38,471 nucleotides of DNA from Streptococcus orisratti DSM 15617. GTDB lineage: Bacteria > Bacillota > Bacilli > Lactobacillales > Streptococcaceae. Position numbers and translations under genes: made by a program. The notes under the pieces are model-generated. The model had not been told where the DNA came from. It saw nothing but the letters and a program-made list of their open reading frames with translations, and searched no databases. Numbering within the stretch: the stretch's first letter is position 1; each line of letters starts with the position of its first letter. This document shows positions 1-6,817 of the stretch, in pieces. The DNA lies in the NCBI RefSeq assembly GCF_000380105.1, contig NZ_KB904461.1:3361-41831 (forward strand). Reading direction: 5' to 3'.

Positions 1-344
1 GCGGCCTTCTTAAATGGTCTGTAAAATCGCAGTATAAAGGGTATCCAGAAGCACAGAGTTATATGGAGACAATTATGGGGAACCTACGCAGCAGGGAAGT
101 GGTTTTGCAGCGTAGGGCTATTAATCACATTAATTATACTGAGCAGATTGGTCGGTTAAAAATGCCCATCTTGTTGTTGGTAGGAAGCCGTTATGATCTT
201 TTGGTCAGTTATATGAAGAGAATTCATCAAGTCCTTCCTTCCAGCCAGATTAAAGTTATTGAAGATTCCTTTGATCCGTCTAATATGGTCAGGCCTGATA
301 AGTATAATCAACTGCTATTGGAATTCTTAAACACTTCTATTTGA
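1..344 (+). CDS. Alpha/beta-hydrolase-fold protein, C-terminal part
   Basis: The reading frame is open from the first full codon at position 3, so the gene begins outside the window and only about 113 residues are seen. The pattern PILLLVGSRYD followed by IKVIEDSFDPSNM and a closing LLLEFL matches the last third of the alpha/beta-hydrolase fold: the strand carrying the late acidic residue, then the strand that normally ends in the catalytic Gly-His. Here SF stands where GH is expected, so the usual catalytic histidine appears absent. A non-catalytic or altered member is an inference, since the nucleophile region is not in the window. The stop is 17 bases before the ATPase start, so it may be co-transcribed with the ABC exporter genes. 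Confidence 0.6.
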   Translation, partial: GLLKWSVKSQYKGYPEAQSYMETIMGNLRSREVVLQRRAINHINYTEQIGRLKMPILLLVGSRYDLLVSYMKRIHQVLPSSQIKVIEDSFDPSNMVRPDKYNQLLLEFLNTSI

Positions 345-361
345 GGAAAGGAAGTAATTAC

Positions 362-1186
362 ATGGAAACTGTTATTGATATCAAGCATTTGCGCAAATAC
401 TATGGCCAGCACATGGGAGCAGAAGATGTGAGTTTGTCTGTCAAAAAGGGTGAAATATTTGGATTTCTGGGCTCAAACGGCGCTGGAAAATCAACGACCA
501 TTCGCTGCCTCTTGGGACTGATTAAGCCCAGCAGCGGTCAGATGACGCTTTTTGGAGGGCGATACAGTTCACTGATAGAAAGCCTCCGTCATATTGGCTA
601 CATGCCGTCGGAAGCCATGTTTTACCCGCAGATGAAGGTCAAGGATGTTATTGCTTTTGCAGCTAGGGCAAGAAAAAAGGATTGCAGTGCTGAAGCTGAT
701 AGGCTTTGTCAGATTTTAGAGGTACCTTTGAATAAAAAAATTCAGGATTTATCTCTGGGAAATCGTAAGAAAGTAGGTATCGTTTGCGCTTTGCAACACC
801 AACCAGAGCTTCTTATTTTGGATGAGCCGACATCAGGTCTTGATCCCTTGATGCAGGAGCGTTTTTTCAAGCTCGTTAAAGAAGCCTGCGCAGCTGGCAG
901 CACTTGTTTCTTGTCTTCTCACATCCTTTCTGAAATTAAAAATTACTGTGATCGCGCAGCTATTATCAAAGACGGAAAAATTCTCAAAATTGATACCATT
1001 GAGAATCTGACACGTAGCCAGTCGAAACGTGTGACATTTTGGAAAGATGGCAAGGAAGAGAACTTTGCCTTTGCAGGAAGTAGTTCAGAGTTGTTGCGAA
1101 AACTGACAGTTCTGAAGCCAGATGATTTTTTGGTAGAAGAGCCTTCTTTGGAAGACTTGTTTAGGCACTATTATGAGGAGGAATAA
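362..1186 (+). CDS. ABC transporter ATP-binding protein (ABC-2 exporter type)
   Basis: This is a 274-residue nucleotide-binding subunit. Visible motifs are Walker A (GSNGAGKST), a signature loop in the form LSLGNRKK instead of LSGGQ, Walker B with D-loop (LLILDEPTSGLDP) and the H-loop histidine in SSHIL. An upstream in-frame TTG at 341 would add seven residues. I chose ATG 362 because GAGGAAAGGAAG lies just before it and METVIDIKHLRKYYG is a normal family N-terminus. It is followed with almost no gap by a membrane permease, so the two probably form one exporter, with the ATPase docking on the cytoplasmic face. The substrate cannot be told; relatives export antimicrobials, lipids or drugs. Confidence 0.93.
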   Translation: METVIDIKHLRKYYGQHMGAEDVSLSVKKGEIFGFLGSNGAGKSTTIRCLLGLIKPSSGQMTLFGGRYSSLIESLRHIGYMPSEAMFYPQMKVKDVIAFAARARKKDCSAEADRLCQILEVPLNKKIQDLSLGNRKKVGIVCALQHQPELLILDEPTSGLDPLMQERFFKLVKEACAAGSTCFLSSHILSEIKNYCDRAAIIKDGKILKIDTIENLTRSQSKRVTFWKDGKEENFAFAGSSSELLRKLTVLKPDDFLVEEPSLEDLFRHYYEEE

Positions 1187-1187
1187 G

Positions 1188-1976
1188 ATGATTTTGTTAA
1201 AGCATGAATTGAAACAAAGTGCTAAGGCTCTCTTGATTTGGGCATTGTCTGTAGGCCTGATTTGTTATGCTTGTATTTTGCTCTACCAGAGTCTGGCAGA
1301 CCGAATTGGAGGTATCGCTGATACCTACGCTCAAATGGGTGACATGAGCAAGGCGCTTGGTCTGAACAAGGTGAGTATTGCTACCTTGGACGGCTATTTT
1401 GCAACAGAAATTGCTCTTATGTTTGGGCTTGGAGCAGGCATGTTTGCCAGTATGCTAGGCGTATCAAGTCTATCAAAAGAAGAGGAAGGGCATACCAGTG
1501 AGTTCCTCTATACCCTGCCTTATAGCCGTGCTTCAATTTTAACTTGGAAATTTGTTAGTCTCATTGTGATGCTTCTTATCTTTAACATCATTTGTATAGG
1601 CTTGGAAAGTCTGGGGTTATGGCAGACCGGATTGCATTTTTCGATTAGGCCATTTGTGATTTACCACTTTTTAGCTTTTGTTATGCAACTGGAGTTAGCT
1701 AGCCTTTGTTTTCTATTGTCATCCATGAATCGTCGGAAGCAAAGTGGTCTTGCACTAGGGCTGACTTTGCTCTTATATGTCATGGATATGATAGGGCGTA
1801 TTATTCCTAATCTTGAGAATATCAAATATGTGACACCTTATTATTTTGCCAATGGAGCAGATATTTTCAGTAAGACTAAGCTGGACAATAGCTTGCCAGT
1901 TATTGCAATAGCGATTACTTGTCTTGCTCTTATTAGTAGTTTTATTATTTACCAAAAACGAGACCTGAGTGCTTAA
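1188..1976 (+). CDS. ABC-2 type transporter permease
   Basis: This is a 262-residue integral membrane protein with about six hydrophobic segments (near residues 12-32, 75-95, 120-145, 160-180, 190-210 and 238-257). The motif GHTSEFLYTLPYSRASILTWKF between the second and third segments is the cytoplasmic coupling stretch seen in ABC-2 permeases. An in-frame ATG at 1173 lies inside the ATPase gene. I prefer ATG 1188 because AGGAGG at 1176-1181 is correctly spaced, placing the start one base after the ATPase stop at 1186. It should partner the preceding ATPase as a dimeric half-exporter. The substrate is unknown. Confidence 0.88.
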   Translation: MILLKHELKQSAKALLIWALSVGLICYACILLYQSLADRIGGIADTYAQMGDMSKALGLNKVSIATLDGYFATEIALMFGLGAGMFASMLGVSSLSKEEEGHTSEFLYTLPYSRASILTWKFVSLIVMLLIFNIICIGLESLGLWQTGLHFSIRPFVIYHFLAFVMQLELASLCFLLSSMNRRKQSGLALGLTLLLYVMDMIGRIIPNLENIKYVTPYYFANGADIFSKTKLDNSLPVIAIAITCLALISSFIIYQKRDLSA

Positions 1977-1986
1977 TGATGGTAGT

Positions 1987-2009
1987 TTTTTAGACTGTTC
2001 ATCTAAAAA
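1987..2009 (+). terminator. A+T-rich hairpin after the ABC permease
   Basis: TTTTTAGA and TCTAAAAA form perfect 8-bp arms around a 7-base loop, 10 bases after the permease stop. It is weak in G+C, so termination may be partial. A possible promoter for nudF follows (TTGCTT near 2018, TAGTAT near 2043), but its spacing of 19 is long. Confidence 0.4.
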
Positions 2010-2074
2010 TGGTAATTTTGCTTAAAATATAGTAAAATTGGATAGTATATAACTTTTGGTGAAAGGGCTAAATC

Positions 2075-2629
2075 ATGGATTTTGAAGAAAAAACGATAAA
2101 ACGTCAAGAAATTTTTGATGGACATATTTTCAAGGTAGCAGTAGATGATGTTGAGCTGCCAAATGGTTTAGGGGAAGCTAAGCGTGAACTCGTTTTTCAC
2201 CGTGGCGCAGTGTCTATTCTGACGGTCACTCCAGAAAATAAGCTGGTTATTGTCAAGCAATACCGTAAGGCTATTGAGAAAATTTCCTATGAAATTCCAG
2301 CTGGTAAGCTTGAAATTGGCGAAAATGGTTCTGAGAAAGAAGCTGCTCTGCGTGAATTAGAAGAAGAGACAGGTTATACAGGCGATTTGGAATTAATTCA
2401 TGAATTTTACACTGCTATTGGTTTTTGTAATGAAAAAATAAAACTCTATTTGGCGACAAATTTGAAGAAAGTTCCCAACCCACGTCCGCAAGATGAGGAT
2501 GAAGTTCTCGAACTTTTTGAGTTAACTTATGATGAATGTATGGACTTGGTCAAAACAGGAGACATTGAAGATGCTAAAACCATCATAGCTCTGCAATATT
2601 ATGCTCTTCACTTTGGAGGAAATGCATAA
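2075..2629 (+). CDS. nudF: ADP-ribose pyrophosphatase (Nudix hydrolase)
   Basis: This 184-residue Nudix enzyme would hydrolyse ADP-ribose to AMP and ribose 5-phosphate in the cytoplasm. The fold is marked by ELVFHRGAVSILTV, VKQYRKAIEKISYEIPAGKLE and the Nudix helix ending RELEEETGY. The segment before RE looks two residues longer than the textbook GX5EX7RE spacing: nine residues lie between the first box glutamate and RE. The later helix glutamates that bind the metal are present. The stop overlaps the next gene's ATG (ATAATGG at 2626-2632), so translation with macP is probably coupled. Confidence 0.9.
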   Translation: MDFEEKTIKRQEIFDGHIFKVAVDDVELPNGLGEAKRELVFHRGAVSILTVTPENKLVIVKQYRKAIEKISYEIPAGKLEIGENGSEKEAALRELEEETGYTGDLELIHEFYTAIGFCNEKIKLYLATNLKKVPNPRPQDEDEVLELFELTYDECMDLVKTGDIEDAKTIIALQYYALHFGGNA

Positions 2630-2958
2630 TGGGAAAACCACTCCTAACCGATGAAATCATTGAAAAGGCTAACCGCGGTGAAATTATATACGATGACCAA
2701 GAATTTTCAGATCCAGAAGAAACCAAGATTATCTCAACTGATTATTCTAGCACTTTATCTGATAGTAATGAATTTGATATAAATAAGGGAGGTCTACTGG
2801 ATAGACTAAGTGGTCACAGTCAAAAAGATCAAATGGTTTATAAAAGTCGTCGCATTGAGAATGCCAAACGAAGTGAGTTTCAAGGAAAGCTCAACAAGAT
2901 TTTATTTGTTGTTATTTTGCTAGTTATTTTGCTTATTTGGGCAGTTTTCAACATTTAA
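2629..2958 (+). CDS. macP: MacP, membrane-anchored cofactor of penicillin-binding protein PBP2a
   Basis: This is a 109-residue protein with a hydrophilic cytoplasmic part and one membrane segment at the extreme C-terminus (about residues 89-107). The start MGKPLLTDEIIEKANRGE and the cluster DPEETKII match pneumococcal MacP as I remember it. The gene also lies between nudF and mtnN, as in Streptococcus pneumoniae. In that species MacP activates the bifunctional cell-wall synthase PBP2a and is phosphorylated by the kinase StkP at Thr32. The threonine in EETKII is residue 32 here as well. The middle of the protein is poorly conserved and charged. The function is carried over from the pneumococcal protein. 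Confidence 0.83.
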   Translation: MGKPLLTDEIIEKANRGEIIYDDQEFSDPEETKIISTDYSSTLSDSNEFDINKGGLLDRLSGHSQKDQMVYKSRRIENAKRSEFQGKLNKILFVVILLVILLIWAVFNI

Positions 2959-2985
2959 TTAAACTACTGTTGGAGAAATAAATAG

Positions 2986-3678
2986 ATGAAAATTGGTATT
3001 ATTGCTGCTATGGAGCAGGAATTGAAGGTTTTGGTAGACAACTTGGAAGATAGAGGTGTGCAAACTATTCTATCTAACACTTACTATACTGGAAAAGTTG
3101 GCAAGCACGATGTTGTTCTGGTTCAGTCTGGTGTAGGCAAGGTCATGTCCGCTATGAGTGTTGCTGTTCTGGTAGAAAATTTTGGCGTTGATGCCCTGAT
3201 TAACACAGGCTCAGCTGGTGCGGTCGCAGAAGGCCTTAATATAGGTGATGTCGTTGTTGCCGATAAGCTGGTTTACCATGATGTTGATTTGACAGCTTTT
3301 GGTTATGCTTATGGACAGATGTCCATGCAACCACTCTACTTTGAGTCAGATAAGAAATTTGTAAGCCTTTTTGAAAAAGTGCTATCTGCGACAGAGGTGA
3401 CAAGTAAAGTTGGTTTGATTGCAACGGGAGATTCCTTCATTGCAGGACAAGACAAGATTGATACAATTAAAGGTCATTTTCCAGATGTTTTGGCAGTTGA
3501 GATGGAGGGGGCGGCTATTGCTCAGGCGGCTAATAGTACGGGTAAGCCATTTATTGTTATTCGCGCCATGTCTGACACTGCGGCTCATGATGCCAACATC
3601 ACTTTTGATGAATTTATCATCGAAGCTGGGAAGCGCTCAGCGAAAGTATTGCTTCAGTTCTTAACTGTTTTAGACTAA
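2986..3678 (+). CDS. mtnN: 5'-methylthioadenosine/S-adenosylhomocysteine nucleosidase
   Basis: This 230-residue cytoplasmic enzyme splits adenine from methylthioadenosine and S-adenosylhomocysteine, feeding methionine salvage and the S-ribosylhomocysteine used by LuxS. The start MKIGIIAAMEQEL is characteristic, as are NTGSAGAV, IATGDSF, the EMEGAA ribose-binding loop (near residues 171-176) and the MSDTA segment with its catalytic aspartate. Length equals the family norm. It is the last gene of the nudF-macP-mtnN run, with a 27-base gap after macP, and is followed by a long gene-free stretch. Confidence 0.96.
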   Translation: MKIGIIAAMEQELKVLVDNLEDRGVQTILSNTYYTGKVGKHDVVLVQSGVGKVMSAMSVAVLVENFGVDALINTGSAGAVAEGLNIGDVVVADKLVYHDVDLTAFGYAYGQMSMQPLYFESDKKFVSLFEKVLSATEVTSKVGLIATGDSFIAGQDKIDTIKGHFPDVLAVEMEGAAIAQAANSTGKPFIVIRAMSDTAAHDANITFDEFIIEAGKRSAKVLLQFLTVLD

Positions 3679-3840
3679 GGACCTGTGTTCACAAGTAAAG
3701 TACTTTTATTTAAGAGATAGTTTCTCGCTAATCGAGGCAGTTTTTTGAGGAATACTGACTGTATTTTGAAAAAACTAACGATGAGTGGCTGAAAACTAAC
3801 CTTAGATGGAAGTGCTGAACTGTGAATACAGGTTCTAAGG
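3675..3840. repeat. Long imperfect palindromic element (about 166 bp)
   Basis: The segment folds back on itself over nearly its whole length. CTAAGGACCTGTGTTCACA at 3675-3693 pairs with TGTGAATACAGGTTCTAAG at 3821-3839. Pairing continues inwards with mismatches, G-U pairs and small bulges (ACTTTTATTTAAG against CTTAGATGGAAGT; AGTTTTTT against AAAAAACT). The tip is AATAC-TGACT-GTATT near 3751-3765. Size and structure suggest a non-coding mobile repeat of the MITE or pneumococcal-RUP kind. I do not recognise the family. It begins at the mtnN stop codon and may also act in termination. Confidence 0.6.
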
Positions 3841-3866
3841 GACAATCTTTCGCTTTATTTTCAGTT

Positions 3867-4012
3867 AATACTCAACCAAGATCAAAAATAACAAACTTAT
3901 TACTATCATCACAATTTATACCCTTTTACCATGACAAAAACTTCCGTCAATTGTTCATTTTAAATATATCCAGTTACTATTAGATAGCTACTTTTGATTT
4001 TTAGCCAGTATT
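3867..4012. repeat. Possible degenerate BOX-like element
   Basis: The ends AATACTCAACCAAGATCAAAA and TTTTGATTTTTAGCCAGTATT are imperfect inverted copies of each other. The right end, GCTACTTTTGATTTTTAG, closely resembles the right end of the clearer BOX-like element at 29680-29783. The interior is longer (146 bp overall) and shows no clear similarity. With the adjacent palindrome it fills the 400-base mtnN-plsY gap, in which I see no gene. Confidence 0.35.
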
Positions 4013-4043
4013 AGCATCAGTTTTTAGTTACAGATTCTTATAG

Positions 4044-4079
4044 AAAAAAGTCGAAGAGTTGAAATTCTCCGACTTTTTT
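4044..4079. terminator. Bidirectional terminator between mtnN and plsY
   Basis: AAAAAAGTCGAAGAG and TTCTCCGACTTTTTT form a stem of about 15 bp with one wobble and a short loop. An A-run precedes it and a T-run follows, so it can end transcripts from either side. It lies just past the plsY stop on the minus strand. Confidence 0.85.
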
Positions 4080-4082
4080 GTT

Positions 4083-4721
4083 TTATTTCTTACTCTGTTT
4101 GCTGAGGTTGAGTCCCCATGGAACAAGATTTTCTTGGTGGGCTTTGATGCGTTTCATATTGTCCCTGTGGCGGATAATAATGATAGAAGCCATTATGATG
4201 ATAAGGACTGTAAAGAGCCAATCATAGTTTGGCAACAGAAAACCAAAAGCTGGAAAAATCAGAGCACTCAGCACCGCCATTGTCGCCGAAATAACGCTAG
4301 AAAGGGAAATCATGCTAAAGAGATAAAGGCTAATCGTGAAGATAATGCCTAGATAAAGCAAGAAGAGTGGGGCAAATCCAAGTAGGACACCAGCACTGGT
4401 TGCCACTGCCTTGCCTCCTTTGAAGCCAGCAAAGATAGGAAAGGTATGACCCAAAATAGCAAAAAGTCCGATGAGAAGTGGTGAAACTGCGGTCACACCC
4501 AGCCAAACAGGAAGTATGGTTGCAATGGTTCCTTTGAGAATATCCACGACCAGTACAACCAAACCAGCCTTGACACCTAAAACGCGGAAGGTGTTTGTCG
4601 TTCCAGTGTTGCCGCTGCCGTGTTCACGAAGATTGATGTGATAGAAAGCTTTACCAATCCAGAGTCCCGTCTGGATAGAGCCCAGTAAGTACGCAATAAT
4701 CATTAAACCTAAAATTTTCAT
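4083..4721 (-). CDS. plsY: Glycerol-3-phosphate acyltransferase PlsY
   Basis: This is a 212-residue multi-pass membrane enzyme that transfers an acyl group from acyl-phosphate (made by PlsX) to glycerol 3-phosphate, the first step of phospholipid synthesis. The three loop motifs are visible: [11 protein letters not shown] with [13 protein letters not shown] early, [21 protein letters not shown] in the middle, and RHRDNMKRI near the end. About six or seven hydrophobic helices alternate with these loops. The start aligns with the pneumococcal protein. No Shine-Dalgarno is seen upstream and a perfect -10 lies only seven bases away, so the message may be leaderless. Confidence 0.96.
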   Translation of the reverse strand: MKILGLMIIAYLLGSIQTGLWIGKAFYHINLREHGSGNTGTTNTFRVLGVKAGLVVLVVDILKGTIATILPVWLGVTAVSPLLIGLFAILGHTFPIFAGFKGGKAVATSAGVLLGFAPLFLLYLGIIFTISLYLFSMISLSSVISATMAVLSALIFPAFGFLLPNYDWLFTVLIIIMASIIIIRHRDNMKRIKAHQENLVPWGLNLSKQSKK

Positions 4722-4727
4722 GCTTTT

Positions 4728-4736
4728 ATTATACCA
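4728..4736 (-). promoter_or_regulatory. plsY extended -10 promoter
   Basis: On the minus strand the sequence reads TGGTATAAT, a perfect -10 with the TGN extension and no convincing -35. Transcription should begin about seven bases further on, essentially at the plsY ATG (4721). Confidence 0.7.
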
Positions 4737-4752
4737 TACTGACTGGCTCTTG

Positions 4753-4777
4753 CTTGAAAAATGTCTGATTTTTCAAG
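4753..4777. promoter_or_regulatory. Perfect inverted repeat between plsY and parE
   Basis: CTTGAAAAAT-GTCTG-ATTTTTCAAG has perfect 10-bp arms. It sits upstream of both divergent promoters, about where the plsY -35 region would be and 18 bases before the parE -35. No T-run follows. It could be an operator or a hairpin; no regulator is identified. Confidence 0.4.
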
Positions 4778-4794
4778 AGATAGACTAAAATATT

Positions 4795-4823
4795 TTGCAA
4801 AATTTGCTAAAAACCTGTAAGAT
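4795..4823 (+). promoter_or_regulatory. parE promoter
   Basis: TTGCAA at 4795 and TAAGAT at 4818 are separated by 17 bases, upstream of the GGAGG ribosome-binding site at 4843-4847 and the parE ATG. Confidence 0.5.
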
Positions 4824-4852
4824 AAAAAGGATGAAAAAATTCGGAGGTCTTA

Positions 4853-6802
4853 ATGGCTAAGAAAGAAATCAATATCAATAATTACGGCGACGATGCCATC
4901 CAAGTCTTAGAAGGCTTAGATGCTGTTCGTAAACGTCCTGGGATGTACATCGGATCAACTGATGGAACGGGATTACACCATTTGGTTTGGGAAATCGTGG
5001 ACAATGCGGTTGATGAGGCGCTCTCTGGCTTTGGTGATCAGATTGATGTGACCATTAACAAAGATGGCTCAGTGACGGTAGCTGACCACGGTCGCGGGAT
5101 GCCAACTGGTAAGCATGCTATGGGCATTCCGACGGTGGAAGTCATCTTTACGGTGCTCCATGCTGGCGGGAAATTCGGTCAAGGCGGTTACAAGACATCT
5201 GGTGGGCTGCACGGGGTCGGTTCGTCTGTCGTTAATGCTCTGTCTAGCTGGTTAGAGGTTGAAATTACCCGTGATGGTGCGGTTTATAAGCAGCGTTTTG
5301 AAAATGGCGGGAAGCCCGTCACCACACTCAAGAAAATAGGCACAGCTCCTAAGTCCAAATCAGGGACAAAGGTCAGCTTTATGCCAGACAGCATGATTTT
5401 TTCAACGACAGAGTTTAAATTTAACACCATAGCAGAGCGACTCAAGGAATCTGCCTTCCTGCTCAAGAACGTTACCATGACCCTGACGGACAATCGTCCA
5501 GACGAAGTCTTGCAGGAGTCCTTTCATTTTGAAAATGGGGTTCAAGACTTCGTCGAATACCTCAACGAGGATAAGGAGACATTGACACCTGTCATCTTTT
5601 TTGAAGGTGAGGAGCAAGGTTTCCAAGTAGAAGTGGCGCTTCAGTACAATGACGGTTTCTCTGACAATATCCTCTCCTTTGTTAATAACGTCCGCACTAA
5701 GGATGGCGGAACGCATGAGACAGGACTTAAATCAGCTATCACCAAGGCTATGAACGACTATGCCAGAAAAACGGGCTTGCTCAAGGAGAAGGACAAAAAC
5801 TTGGAAGGTTCTGACTACCGCGAAGGGCTGTCGGCTATTCTCTCGGTCTTGGTGCCTGAGCAGCACTTGCAGTTTGAAGGGCAAACCAAGGACAAGCTGG
5901 GGTCACCGCTGGCGCGTCCAATCGTTGACGGTATCGTCTCTGAGAAATTGACCTATTTTCTTTTGGAAAATGGCGAGGTCGCTTCAAATCTTGTTCGTAA
6001 GGCCATCAAGGCGCGTGATGCGCGGGAAGCTGCCCGCAAGGCGCGTGATGAATCGCGTAATGGCAAGAAGAATAAGAAGGACAAAGGCCTTTTATCTGGT
6101 AAGCTGACGCCAGCCCAATCTAAAAACCCTAAGAAAAATGAACTTTATCTGGTCGAAGGGGATTCTGCTGGTGGCTCTGCCAAGCAAGGTCGTGATCGTA
6201 AGTTCCAAGCCATTCTCCCTCTGCGTGGTAAGGTGCTCAACACCGCCAAGGCCAAGATGTCAGACATCGTCAAGAATGAGGAAATCAATACTATGATTTA
6301 CACCATCGGTGCTGGTGTCGGAGCTGACTTCAAGGTGGAAGATGCCAACTACGATAAGATTATCATCATGACCGATGCCGATACTGACGGTGCCCACATT
6401 CAGACGCTGCTCCTGACCTTTTTCTATCGCTACATGCGTCCTTTGGTGGAAGCTGGACATGTCTATATCGCTCTACCTCCATTGTACAAAATGAGTAAGG
6501 GTAAGGGTGCCAAAGAGGTGGTTGAATATGCCTGGACTGACCAAGAGCTAGAAGAACTGCGCAAGCGATTTGGCAAAGGTGCTATCCTCCAACGTTACAA
6601 GGGGCTGGGGGAAATGAACGCCGACCAGCTTTGGGAAACCACTATGAATCCTGATACCCGCACTCTTATCCGTGTCAACATAGAAGACCTCGCGCGTGCC
6701 GAACGCCGTGTCAACGTCCTCATGGGTGACAAAGTCGAACCCCGCCGCAAATGGATTGAGGACAATGTTAAATTTACGTTGGAAGAACAGACGGTGTTTT
6801 AG
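4853..6802 (+). CDS. parE: DNA topoisomerase IV subunit B
   Basis: This 649-residue ATPase subunit of topoisomerase IV works with ParC to unlink daughter chromosomes. The GHKL ATPase domain carries EIVDNAVDEA (near residues 47-56), ADHGRGMP and GLHGVGSSVVNAL. The TOPRIM domain has EGDSAGGSAKQGRDR (435-449) and the metal-binding DADTDGAH (509-516). I assign ParE rather than GyrB because of pairing with parC and the MAKKEININNYGDDAIQVLEG start. The quinolone-region aspartate in EGDSAGG is unaltered. GGAGG precedes the ATG. Unusually, an unrelated gene starts 15 bases after the stop. Confidence 0.97.
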   Translation: MAKKEININNYGDDAIQVLEGLDAVRKRPGMYIGSTDGTGLHHLVWEIVDNAVDEALSGFGDQIDVTINKDGSVTVADHGRGMPTGKHAMGIPTVEVIFTVLHAGGKFGQGGYKTSGGLHGVGSSVVNALSSWLEVEITRDGAVYKQRFENGGKPVTTLKKIGTAPKSKSGTKVSFMPDSMIFSTTEFKFNTIAERLKESAFLLKNVTMTLTDNRPDEVLQESFHFENGVQDFVEYLNEDKETLTPVIFFEGEEQGFQVEVALQYNDGFSDNILSFVNNVRTKDGGTHETGLKSAITKAMNDYARKTGLLKEKDKNLEGSDYREGLSAILSVLVPEQHLQFEGQTKDKLGSPLARPIVDGIVSEKLTYFLLENGEVASNLVRKAIKARDAREAARKARDESRNGKKNKKDKGLLSGKLTPAQSKNPKKNELYLVEGDSAGGSAKQGRDRKFQAILPLRGKVLNTAKAKMSDIVKNEEINTMIYTIGAGVGADFKVEDANYDKIIIMTDADTDGAHIQTLLLTFFYRYMRPLVEAGHVYIALPPLYKMSKGKGAKEVVEYAWTDQELEELRKRFGKGAILQRYKGLGEMNADQLWETTMNPDTRTLIRVNIEDLARAERRVNVLMGDKVEPRRKWIEDNVKFTLEEQTVF

Positions 6803-6817
6803 AAAGTAGAGGCGAAT

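Noticed and set aside
4059..4352. Plus-strand open frame opposite plsY (97 residues)
   Set aside because: It lies wholly or mostly antisense to plsY, begins in the terminator and has no ribosome-binding site or recognisable domain.
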